This document shows positions 8,934 through 16,166 of a stretch of 64,000 bases of DNA, piece by piece (positions within the stretch are counted from its first letter, which is position 1; each line of letters opens with the position of its first letter). Under the pieces are notes generated by a model. That model ran no database searches and was not told the DNA's origin. It saw only the letters and a list, made by a program, of their open reading frames with translations. The stretch is from Clostridium magnum DSM 2767 (GTDB taxonomy: Bacteria; Bacillota; Clostridia; Clostridiales; Clostridiaceae), in contig NZ_LWAE01000001.1 in the NCBI RefSeq assembly GCF_001623875.1, positions 1,302,001-1,366,000 on the forward strand, in the 5' to 3' direction. A program made the position numbers and the translations under genes.

Positions 8934-9974
8934 ATGGGTTTTTTAAAATATTTTTTAATTTTTATACCTATAAGTATTGTAGCTGATTTAATGAAAGTTA
9001 GCCCTATGTGGCTTTTCTTATTGTCATCTTTAGCCATAATACCATTAGCAGGGGTTATGGGGGAAGCTACAGAAGAAATATCATTTTATTCAGGGCCTCG
9101 AATTGGAGGTTTTTTAAATGCTACCTTTGGAAATGCTACTGAACTTATAATATCATTTTTTGCATTAAAGGCAGGATTATTTGATGTTGTTAAAGCGTCT
9201 ATAGCCGGTTCTGTTATAGGAAACATATTACTTGTACTTGGAGCTAGTATGCTTGTTGGGGGAATTAGATATAAAGTTCAAAAGTTTAATAAAAAGGTGG
9301 TAGAAGTCTCTGCTAGTATGCTTCTTTTTGCAGTTATTGGTCTAACTATACCTGCAATATTTACTCACACAATAAAAACTGAAGCACTTACAGCAAGGTA
9401 TGAATGGCTGAGTATAGGAATAGCTATAGCTATGTTTATAATTTACTTGCTGGGATTGTATTTTTCTTTTTATACCCATAAAGATTTATATGGATCTGAA
9501 CATCAGGAAAGTGGAGAGGCAAAATGGAGCTTAAAAAAATCAATAACTGTTCTAATATTAGCTACTATAGCGGTTGCACTAGAGAGTGAATTTTTAGTAA
9601 GCTCCGTTGAGCCCATGACCCACACACTAGGATTAAGTGAATTTTTTGTTGGTATAATTATTATTCCTATTATAGGTAATGCTGCAGAGCATAGTACAGC
9701 GGTTCTTATGGCAGCTAAAAATAAGATGGATGTTGCAGTAGAGATAGCGATAGGATCAAGCTTGCAGATAATCTTATTTGTAGCACCTATACTTATTTTT
9801 ATAAGCTTATTATTTAAACCAATGAGTATAATATTTAATGAGTTTGAATTAGTTGCAATGATAGTTTCTGTTTTAATAGTAAATAGGGTAGCTAGTGATG
9901 GAGAATCTAACTGGCTTGAGGGAGTCCAATTAATAGCAGTTTATATTATAATAGCAATTTCATTCTTAATATAA
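8934..9974 (+). CDS. cax: Calcium/proton exchanger (CaCA superfamily, Cax type)
   Basis: A membrane antiporter that exports Ca2+ in exchange for H+. The 346-residue protein has about ten to eleven helices and the two inverted family repeats, with GNATELIISF near residue 65 and GNAAEHST near residue 246, which supply the Glu residues of the ion-binding site, and the GSVIGNILLVLG / GSSLQIILFVAP partners. Length is normal. GAAAGGGG lies before the ATG. Monocistronic as far as can be seen. Confidence 0.93.
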   Translation: MGFLKYFLIFIPISIVADLMKVSPMWLFLLSSLAIIPLAGVMGEATEEISFYSGPRIGGFLNATFGNATELIISFFALKAGLFDVVKASIAGSVIGNILLVLGASMLVGGIRYKVQKFNKKVVEVSASMLLFAVIGLTIPAIFTHTIKTEALTARYEWLSIGIAIAMFIIYLLGLYFSFYTHKDLYGSEHQESGEAKWSLKKSITVLILATIAVALESEFLVSSVEPMTHTLGLSEFFVGIIIIPIIGNAAEHSTAVLMAAKNKMDVAVEIAIGSSLQIILFVAPILIFISLLFKPMSIIFNEFELVAMIVSVLIVNRVASDGESNWLEGVQLIAVYIIIAISFLI

Positions 9975-10065
9975 ATCAAATGTATTAATAATGAAATTTT
10001 GTAAATAATAAAGCTGTAGTATCATTTATTGGAGATTAATTTAATATGATTCCTATGACTATAAA

Positions 10066-10109
10066 GAGAAACTTGAGTTACAGGGAGTCTTTGGAAAGAG
10101 TTATCGGAT
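10066..10109 (+). repeat. Possible decayed copy of the two-hairpin element
   Basis: GAAACTTGAGTTACAGG followed about 20 nt later by GAGTTATCGGAT resembles the two ends of the dispersed element with its middle lost. It abuts the full copy that begins at 10110, giving the appearance of a tandem insertion. Weak evidence. Confidence 0.35.
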
Positions 10110-10294
10110 GAAGTGTAAACTTGAATCAGATGGGGTTTCAAAAACCACCTGATTCTTAGTTGAACGAATCCAGGGACATAGCCGCTCGCAACGTACAATT
10201 TGAAGAAAAGCAGCGAACCAAAATCTCTGATTTTGTGTGAGTCGCTTTCACAGAGTGCGTATGGGAGTATTAGAGCGGATAGTCATCGGATAAA
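10110..10294 (+). repeat. Dispersed two-hairpin intergenic element, copy 2 (long hairpin B)
   Basis: Hairpin A is short (GGGGTTTC/AAAACC tip). Hairpin B has the usual GCCGCTC/GAGCGG base but a much longer apical arm (about 10187-10265) absent from other copies. It ends about 50 bp before the cold-shock gene and may be part of that gene's leader. Confidence 0.9.
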
Positions 10295-10343
10295 TTAATC
10301 TTTTAAATAAATGGGGAAATAAATTATTTGGAGGTTTTTACTA

Positions 10344-10547
10344 ATGTTAACAGGTGTAGTAAAATGGTTTAATGATGAAAAAGGATATGGATTTATATCT
10401 GGAGAAGATGGAACAGATGTGTTTGTTCATTATTCCGCCATTAAAGAAGAAGGAAAAAGAAAGAATTTAAATGAAGGAGAAAGCGTTAAGTACGATGTAG
10501 TTGATGGATCAAAAGGTTTACAAGCATCTAATGTTCAAAAATTATAG
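10344..10547 (+). CDS. cspA: Cold-shock protein, CspA family
   Basis: The 67-residue OB-fold protein binds single-stranded RNA/DNA and acts as an RNA chaperone. Both RNA-binding motifs are visible: KGYGFIS (RNP1, about 14-20) and VFVHYSAI (RNP2, about 28-35). Length is typical. TTGGAGG lies before the ATG. The leader carries copy 2 of the dispersed two-hairpin element immediately upstream; csp leaders in other bacteria are long and structured, but whether this one regulates cspA is speculation. Confidence 0.95.
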   Translation: MLTGVVKWFNDEKGYGFISGEDGTDVFVHYSAIKEEGKRKNLNEGESVKYDVVDGSKGLQASNVQKL

Positions 10548-10657
10548 TTAAGGTTTGATAGCCTGGTAGAGCTAAAGGTGTATAATCTTATACTTATATT
10601 ATAAATTTAGAAAATGAAACTTGAATCATATAAGAGTGTGATCAGGTATTCATATAA

Positions 10658-10703
10658 TGAAGGTACTTATGGTTGAATATACTGTAAGTATCTTTATTTT
10701 TTT
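10658..10703 (+). terminator. Intrinsic terminator after cspA
   Basis: AAGGTACTTA pairs with TAAGTATCTTT and is followed by a T-rich tract. Confidence 0.75.
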
Positions 10704-10799
10704 ATCCTCAACATGTTAAAGAAATAAAAATAGAGTGCTGATATTATTACTATGTTATAATTATAAATAATTATATTATAAAAGGTAGGGGGAAATGAA

Positions 10800-11441
10800 A
10801 TGGATAATAACATTAAGTGGGTTGAAGAACAAAAAATAAAAAGAACTATGGAAAACTTGGAGAAAAACAATATTGAAGCATATTTTGTAGAAGATAACAG
10901 TGAACTAATAGAGAAGATAAGTGAATTAGTAAAAGAAGGGGATACTGTATCAGTAGGAGGATCGATGACTCTCTTTGAAACAGGAGTTATTGAATTTTTG
11001 AGAAAAGGTGATTTTAATTATCTTGATAGATATGCAGAAGGGTTAAAGGGTGATGACCTTAAAGATATTTATAGAAAAACTTTTTCTGCAGATGCATATT
11101 TTGTAAGTAGCAATGCTGTAACTGAAAAAGGTGAATTATATAATGTAGATGGTAATGGTAATAGGGTAGCTGCAATGATTTATGGTCCTGACAATGTGAT
11201 TGTAATTGTGGGCGTTAATAAAATCGTTAGAGATGTTCAGGAAGCTATTGCAAGAAATAGAGAATATGCAGCACCAGCTAATGCAAAGCGTCTAAATAGA
11301 GAAACACCTTGTGCAAAGATTGGATATTGCATGGACTGTAACAGTAAAGAAAGAATTTGTAATGATTATGTACTTATAAGAAGACAGGGACAAAAGGGAA
11401 GAATTAAAGTTATTATAGTTGGAAAAGAATTAGGTTATTAA
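10800..11441 (+). CDS. LUD-domain protein (LutC/YkgG-like, lactate-utilisation family)
   Basis: The 213-residue protein belongs to the LUD family: a Rossmann-like fold with the signature VSVGGSMTLFETGVIEFLR (about 51-69), SSNAVTEKGELYNVDGNGNRVAAMIYGP, and a C-terminal Cys group (CAKIGYCMDCNSKERIC, about 176-192) not found in classical LutC. This stand-alone clostridial form occurs without lutA and lutB, as here, so a lactate-oxidation role should not be assumed. The Cys group could bind a metal or Fe-S cluster. AGGGGGA precedes the ATG. Confidence 0.85.
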   Translation: MDNNIKWVEEQKIKRTMENLEKNNIEAYFVEDNSELIEKISELVKEGDTVSVGGSMTLFETGVIEFLRKGDFNYLDRYAEGLKGDDLKDIYRKTFSADAYFVSSNAVTEKGELYNVDGNGNRVAAMIYGPDNVIVIVGVNKIVRDVQEAIARNREYAAPANAKRLNRETPCAKIGYCMDCNSKERICNDYVLIRRQGQKGRIKVIIVGKELGY

Positions 11442-11512
11442 TTTAGATATCCACAGCCGAAAGTTGACTTATCCCTCCGAATAAGTCAACTTTCTATTTT
11501 GGGTATCTAAAA
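11442..11512. terminator. Bidirectional terminator between convergent genes
   Basis: A strong stem GAAAGTTGACTTAT / ATAAGTCAACTTTC is nested inside an outer TTTAGATA / TATCTAAA pairing. It serves the LUD gene on the plus strand and the DUF4397 gene on the minus strand. Confidence 0.85.
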
Positions 11513-12193
11513 TTAATACTGAGAAGGTCTATACAGCTGTAAATAGCTATTACCATCTAGGGGAATTAGAGCCTGTAAACCAGGAGTCTTTGAAGCATAT
11601 CCAACAGCATAGATAGTATAGAATTTATTAGGTTGTACTCTAATATTAGGTACAGTTAAAACTACATTAGTAGTACCTGTAGGTCTTGCTTGAATAGTAT
11701 ATGTGCCACCAGCAACAGGAATGTATTGAGTAATTCCTTTATAACCAATGTTACTAAATAATTTGTTTCCGTTTGGTAAGGTAATATCCACATTTGGCGC
11801 ATCAGGAGATAAATGAACAAATCTTACAGAAGCTTTACCAGGTGATATTGGTCTAAGTGGAGAATCTTCTACAGTTAGTAGACTAATATTCGAAGGTTCC
11901 CCTATAGCAGCGACAGTATAAATAGTACCTTCACGTATAAATAAGTTTTGGTCTATAATAGGGTTAACTGTAGTACCTGCAGGAAAAACTTTTATATTAT
12001 ATAGGCCACCACCTTCCAATGGAATATACTGAGAAAATTTTCTGTAGGAAATGTTTCTAAAGGTTGGATCGTTATTCACATATATATCTACAGCTGGTGC
12101 ATTTGGACTGGCATGAAGGACTCTTACGTAGGATATAAGCTCTGGATTTCTATAAAATAAATTAGATCTTGACATATAAGGGCAAACAAACAT
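11513..12193 (-). CDS. DUF4397 domain-containing protein
   Basis: The 226-residue protein consists of two tandem DUF4397 beta-sandwich units. Each begins with a near-identical phrase (RVLHASPNAPAVDIYVN at about 26-42; RFVHLSPDAPNVDITLPN at about 124-141) and contains YRKFSQYIPLEGG / YKGITQYIPVAGG and a closing FYTIYAVG-type strand. No signal peptide is visible; the N-terminus MFVCPYMSRSN is typical of clostridial members, some thought to be spore- or surface-associated. Start placed at 12193, because AAAGGTG at its correct distance overlaps the alternative ATG at 12211. Function unknown. Confidence 0.85.
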   Translation of the reverse strand: MFVCPYMSRSNLFYRNPELISYVRVLHASPNAPAVDIYVNNDPTFRNISYRKFSQYIPLEGGGLYNIKVFPAGTTVNPIIDQNLFIREGTIYTVAAIGEPSNISLLTVEDSPLRPISPGKASVRFVHLSPDAPNVDITLPNGNKLFSNIGYKGITQYIPVAGGTYTIQARPTGTTNVVLTVPNIRVQPNKFYTIYAVGYASKTPGLQALIPLDGNSYLQLYRPSQY

Positions 12194-12265
12194 CTGTATG
12201 TCACCTTTCATAATATTAATAACAATAATAATATATGCTGATAGCGGCGTAATGACACAATAATA

Positions 12266-12317
12266 ATAAAAAACTACAGAATATAGCAGTGTATTTCCGC
12301 TGTATTCTGTAGTTTTC
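12266..12317 (-). terminator. Intrinsic terminator of the lipoprotein gene
   Basis: AAACTACAGAATA / TATTCTGTAGTTT stem, followed on the minus strand by a T-rich tract. Confidence 0.85.
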
Positions 12318-12319
12318 CT

Positions 12320-12793
12320 TTAATTGAATATATATTTAGCAAGACTGTACAGATTTTGAGAGGCAGGTATTCCTGTCATATCTATGTAATCCACTGGAAA
12401 ACTTCCATCCCAAGGGTAGATAGATAGATATTTTTCATTATAGATATTAATTACAAACTTGTCTTTATCAAAAGTGAGAAATATCTTATAACTTGGTTTT
12501 TCAGCAAGGTCTGTAGGCTTGGATATAAAGTTATTTTTATTAAGAGATTTTAACATAGCTTTAATTGTTTCTGCATTTTCTTTGGATAATTCTTTTTCAT
12601 TATAAAAATTTGTATTTAGGATTATACATTTGTAAGAGGATTCTAAGGTTAAATCTTTTGCTAATATATTTGTATAATAAAAGTTATTTGGTTTTGTTTT
12701 TTCAAATTTAATACTGCTGAAATTATAATTGCACCCCACAAATAAAATAGTTATAATTAATAAAGTGTTTAGAAAAAATAGGATTTTTTTCAA
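12320..12793 (-). CDS. Small lipoprotein, probably DUF4883 family
   Basis: The 157-residue product begins KKILFFLNTLLIITILFVGC, a lipoprotein signal peptide with a lipobox-like VGC, so it should be tethered to the outer face of the membrane. The rest is a small soluble alpha/beta domain (KIFLTFDKDKFVINIYN) resembling the clostridial DUF4883 family; this assignment is from memory of the pattern. Start: AGGGTG at 12800-12805 sits right against the ATG at 12799 but is ideally placed for the TTG at 12793, so I use the TTG. Function unknown. Confidence 0.65.
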   Translation of the reverse strand: MKKILFFLNTLLIITILFVGCNYNFSSIKFEKTKPNNFYYTNILAKDLTLESSYKCIILNTNFYNEKELSKENAETIKAMLKSLNKNNFISKPTDLAEKPSYKIFLTFDKDKFVINIYNEKYLSIYPWDGSFPVDYIDMTGIPASQNLYSLAKYIFN

Positions 12794-12899
12794 TTGCATC
12801 ACCCTAACATAGATTATTCTAAATTACAATATGTTTTAATTTACATTTTTATTACTAAGTGATGCAATTTAATATAAAACAAATTAGGAGGGTTTGAAA

Positions 12900-13732
12900 T
12901 TGAAATACAAAGTTATAGCAGTAGACATGGATGGAACATTATTAGATGATGATAAGCATATATCAGATTATAATCTAACAATGATAAGCAAGGCGGTTGA
13001 CTTAGGGATAAAGTTTGTAATAGCTTCGGGTAGAATACCAGCAGGTTTAAAGTTTTATGAAGCTACAGTTTCTAAAAATCAACCTATGATTTGTTGTAAC
13101 GGAGCTATAATATTAGATGAAAATAAAAATAATATATATACAAATAGTATTGAAAAAAATAGTGCATTAAAAGTTATAGATGTTTTAAGAGAACAAAAAG
13201 ATACCTATTATCATTTTTATAGCGAAGGAACAGTTTATGGTGAACAATTTGGATTTGCAATAGAATCAGTCTATAATTTTAACAGAAAATCTGATAGAGA
13301 TTTAAGAATGGAAATAAGGTTAATAGGTGATGCAAAGGAATATATAAAAATATTGATAAAGATATCAATAAAATAGTAGTTCAAGATAAAGATTTACAAT
13401 ATTTGAATGAATTGAGAAAAAGATTAGATAGCATTCCAGGGGTTGAAACTACAAAATCCAATATTGATAACATTGAAATATGCGGAAAAAATGTAAATAA
13501 GGGAAATGGACTTAAGATATTAGCAGCTCATTATGATATTTCTTTGGATGAATGCATAGCTATAGGTAATGATGAAAATGACATAAGTATGATAAAATGT
13601 GCTGGATTAGGTGTTGCAGTTAAGAATTCTAGAGACTATATAAAGGAATTTGCAGACTATGTTACTGAAAGAGACAATAATAATGGAGCTATTGGAGAAG
13701 TCATTGAAAGATTTCTGTTAAACATCGGATAA
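12900..13732 (+). pseudogene. Cof-type HAD-IIB phosphatase, frameshifted
   Basis: The first part (12900-13376) contains the HAD motif I DMDGTLLDDDK and motif II IASGRIP; the second part (13403-13732, other frame) contains motif III/IV KGNGLKILAAHYDI and GNDENDISMIK. Joined they give a complete protein of about 277 residues, normal for Cof/YwpJ-type sugar-phosphate phosphatases. The break is a single missing base in the A run at 13346-13350: one extra A restores continuous reading through INKIVVQDKDLQYLNELRKR. Everything else is intact, so this may be a very recent mutation, slippage, or a sequencing error. Start is TTG 12900, correctly spaced from AGGAGGG; the TTG at 12894 is too close. Confidence 0.85.
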
Positions 13733-13785
13733 ATATATATTAATTAGATATAAGATGGTTCAAAAGAATTTAGGAGTGAGAACAT

Positions 13786-14061
13786 ATGGAAGAAAAGAAG
13801 GTTGTAACAAAAAAGGATATTCAAACTAGGCTTAGAAGGATAGAAGGCCAAATTAAAGGCATTGAAAAAATGGTTGAAAGCGAGGCTTGCTGTAAGGATA
13901 TTTTGATTCAAGTTGCAGCAGTAAGGGCAGCAATGAATAAAGTGGGGGGGCTCGTTTTAGAAAACTATGCTAAAACTTGTTTGATTTGTGATGACAGCAA
14001 TAGATCTGAAGAAGAAAAAATAGAGGAATTAGTATCCACTCTTACCATGTTTCTAAAGTAA
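13786..14061 (+). CDS. CsoR/RcnR/CstR-family repressor
   Basis: The 91-residue all-helical DUF156 protein has the family core RLRRIEGQIKGIEKMVE. The first conserved Cys is present (C36 in ACCKDIL) and so is the second (C65 in YAKTCL), but the copper-ligand His of CsoR, four residues before C65, is a Tyr. Two Cys without His is the pattern of the persulfide sensor CstR rather than of copper sensors, so sulfide/persulfide sensing is an attractive inference. C35 is an extra neighbouring Cys. No copper or sulfur gene is adjacent. GGAGTG precedes the start. Confidence 0.85.
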   Translation: MEEKKVVTKKDIQTRLRRIEGQIKGIEKMVESEACCKDILIQVAAVRAAMNKVGGLVLENYAKTCLICDDSNRSEEEKIEELVSTLTMFLK

Positions 14062-14111
14062 AAATGAAGTTTCAGGTTAAATATTTGCCTGAAACTTCAT
14101 TTGTTTTTAGT
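14062..14111. terminator. Bidirectional terminator between CsoR-like and ThrE genes
   Basis: AAATGAAGTTTCAGG pairs with CCTGAAACTTCATTT, followed by a T-rich stretch. The stem overlaps the last codons of the minus-strand gene. Confidence 0.85.
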
Positions 14112-14560
14112 TCTTTATACTTTATATCCAACATTCTTTTAAAATGAAATAAAGTCTTTGATAGTGATGAAACTAAAAATACTCCTATAGCTATTGTTCC
14201 GGCAATAGCAAGAGTCTGAATTCCTAAATTTAGGGACATGGTAACATTTCCTTGTACAGATTGAGACATAGTATAATACATCCCGCTGCCAGGAACAAGG
14301 GGGATTACGGAGGATATTACGAAGGTAGTTACAGGAGCTTTAAGTATTCGTGCCATTGTTTCAGAATATATTGCAGCGAAAATAGAAGCAATAAAATAGC
14401 AGAGTATACTTGAAGTGTGTATATAATTACTACTAACAAGGTAAATAAACCATGTAAATCCGCCGCCTAAGGAAGCGAATACTAAATTTTTACCTCTTAT
14501 ATTTGCAAGAATACTAAAAGAGAAGGTAGCAATAAGGGTATATAGAGTATTAAGTAGCAT
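14072..14560 (-). CDS. Threonine/serine exporter, small subunit (YjjB/ThrE C-terminal half)
   Basis: The 162-residue hydrophobic protein corresponds to the ThrE C-terminal membrane domain (DUF3815), with about four to five helices and the conserved IPLVPGSGMYYTM segment (about 85-97). It pairs with the upstream DUF1212 protein; together they form a split ThrE/YjjPB-type exporter (YjjPB exports succinate in E. coli, ThrE exports threonine/serine in corynebacteria), so the substrate here is open. AGGAGGTG of the 3-bp gap region ensures coupling to the upstream gene. Confidence 0.88.
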   Translation of the reverse strand: MLLNTLYTLIATFSFSILANIRGKNLVFASLGGGFTWFIYLVSSNYIHTSSILCYFIASIFAAIYSETMARILKAPVTTFVISSVIPLVPGSGMYYTMSQSVQGNVTMSLNLGIQTLAIAGTIAIGVFLVSSLSKTLFHFKRMLDIKYKELKTNEVSGKYLT

Positions 14561-14563
14561 ATA

Positions 14564-15328
14564 TTAAGCACCTCCTAAAAGAAACCATAATTTCATTGCA
14601 ACTCCAGTGCCTAAGGCAATAGCAGCAGCTACCAAGAAAGCTTCAATAGAACGGGTAATACCAGAGAGTAATTCGCCGGCTATAGTATCCCTTATAGCAT
14701 TAGTTATAGAGAGACCTGGAACTAAAAGCATAATTGAGCCTATTATAATCTTATCAGCATGACTACCTATATTTAAATGAACACTTAATAAAGCGATTAG
14801 TGCAGCTAAAGCACCACATGTAATATTTATAAAAAACTCATTTGTTTCCACAAAATTTAAAAATATAGAGAGAGTTTTAATCAAAGCTCCTATAAAGAAA
14901 GATACAACAAAATCTCTTAAATTGCCACCGAAAACCAAAGCAAAGAAACCAGTTGTTGCTGCTCCACATAGTATATTTATCCTAGTGCTATAAGCTTTTT
15001 CTGAATCAATTTTAGATAATTCATTTTCAATAAGTTCTAAGGTGAACCCCTTACACTTTATATTTCTAGAAATATCATTTACTTTTGAGATTTTTTCTAA
15101 ATTTAAGCTTCTTCTTTTTATTCTCATTACAACAGATATTGTTTGGCCATACTCATTAGAAGCTGAAACTATTATTACAGTAGGAGTTGCGAAAGGCTGG
15201 GCATTATTTATATTGTAAGCACTGCATATTCTTACAATAGTTTCTTCAACTCTATAAATCTCCCCACCGCTTTCTAGTATTATTTTGCCAGCACAGGCTG
15301 CTATGTTCATTATTCTATTGATATCCAT
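14564..15328 (-). CDS. Threonine/serine exporter, large subunit (YjjP/ThrE N-terminal half, DUF1212)
   Basis: The 254-residue protein has a soluble N-terminal region with the DUF1212 hallmarks (AGKIILESGGEIYRVEETI, about 13-31, and a following PFATPTVIIVSA) and about five C-terminal membrane helices including GSIMLLVPGLSITNAIRDT (about 197-215). It is the first gene of a two-gene minus-strand operon with the YjjB-like subunit, separated by three bases. GAGGAGA precedes the ATG. Confidence 0.9.
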   Translation of the reverse strand: MDINRIMNIAACAGKIILESGGEIYRVEETIVRICSAYNINNAQPFATPTVIIVSASNEYGQTISVVMRIKRRSLNLEKISKVNDISRNIKCKGFTLELIENELSKIDSEKAYSTRINILCGAATTGFFALVFGGNLRDFVVSFFIGALIKTLSIFLNFVETNEFFINITCGALAALIALLSVHLNIGSHADKIIIGSIMLLVPGLSITNAIRDTIAGELLSGITRSIEAFLVAAAIALGTGVAMKLWFLLGGA

Positions 15329-15532
15329 ATTCTATTCTCCTCAATAATATGGTGAAATGTATTTATTAAGTTGTTACAAAGCCTATTATATCATATTAAT
15401 CCAGTGTATTCACAGCATCTTTAAATGAGTATTTCCTTTCAGATGCCTAATATTTTAGAAATAATTAGCATATATATAATTATAAACTATTGTGATTAAT
15501 AAAATTTGCTAAAGAGGATGGTGGAGTTTTAA

Positions 15533-15769
15533 ATGATAAATAAAGGAAGTTGGATTGAATTAGAGGAATTGATGGATTGTTATGGAGATATGACCGTTAG
15601 AATTTATATTAGAGGAAATTGCCTGGATAATTGTGAAGTAGGAGAGGAAACAATGGTGAAAACAATTACGGGGCACATAGTACAGGGAACTGTTTCTAAA
15701 AATAGACCTCTCTATAATAAGCCATGCAAATTAGGCAAAGATGCAAAAGAGATACTAATAGTAAGGTGA
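15533..15769 (+). CDS. Small protein, possibly OrtA-like
   Basis: A 78-residue soluble protein with three Cys. The phrases KGSWIELEEL at the start and EVGEETMVKTITGHIVQGTV in the middle resemble the layout of OrtA, the small subunit of 2-amino-4-ketopentanoate thiolase (ornithine degradation), but the protein is shorter and no OrtB or other ornithine genes are nearby. I regard OrtA as a lead, not an assignment. GGTGGAG precedes the ATG. It is isolated between the ThrE promoter region and a dispersed repeat. Confidence 0.6.
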   Translation: MINKGSWIELEELMDCYGDMTVRIYIRGNCLDNCEVGEETMVKTITGHIVQGTVSKNRPLYNKPCKLGKDAKEILIVR

Positions 15770-15823
15770 CTAAATAATTAATATAAGAAAAATTAAAAAC
15801 AATATTAAATGTTAAAGATATGT

Positions 15824-15999
15824 GAAGTGGAAACTTGAATCAGATGGGGTTTCGTCTACGACCCGGGGCCTTGCCCGTTAAATGCCATTTAGGCATTTAA
15901 CCCCCACCTGATTCTTAGTTGAACGAATCCAGGGACGTAGCTGCTCGCAACGTACTCTTTGAGAAGAGGGAGTATTAGAGCGGCTAGTCATCGGATAAA
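15824..15999 (+). repeat. Dispersed two-hairpin intergenic element, copy 3 (with 53-nt cassette)
   Basis: Hairpin A carries the GC-rich internal cassette at about 15853-15905 (GTCTACGACCCGGGG...CATTTAACCCCC), containing GTTAAATGCC-ATTTA-GGCATTTAAC. Hairpin B base is CTGCTC/GAGCGG here, one mismatch relative to other copies. It lies between the small OrtA-like gene and the purL promoter. Confidence 0.9.
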
Positions 16000-16079
16000 G
16001 TATTAACTTAAAAAGTCTTTAATATTTAATATTTTTTTTTGAAATATTTTTAATTTGTACTTTTAAAATAGGTATATTG

Positions 16080-16088
16080 TGATATAAT
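16080..16088 (+). promoter_or_regulatory. Extended -10 promoter of purL, followed by a tandem 13-bp repeat
   Basis: TGATATAAT is an extended -10. Immediately overlapping and downstream, ATAGTTACGAATG occurs twice head-to-tail (16087-16099, 16100-16112), covering the predicted transcription start; this could be an operator or a simple duplication. No purine riboswitch is recognisable in the short leader. Confidence 0.5.
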
Positions 16089-16166
16089 AGTTACGAATGA
16101 TAGTTACGAATGATGCTTGTACATTAGGCAAAAATGTTCGTGAAATTATGGAGAGGGGCAAAGAAA

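Noticed and set aside
10615-10650. Further element remnant (AACTTGAATCATA...) after cspA
   Set aside because: Only the first 12 bases match and the second arm does not pair; may be chance.
15824-15999. The dispersed repeat as a group I intron or IStron end
   Set aside because: I found none of the conserved group I core segments and no transposase; an IS605-type origin remains possible but unsupported.
16000-16166. Purine riboswitch before purL
   Set aside because: Conserved loop and junction bases of the purine aptamer are absent.
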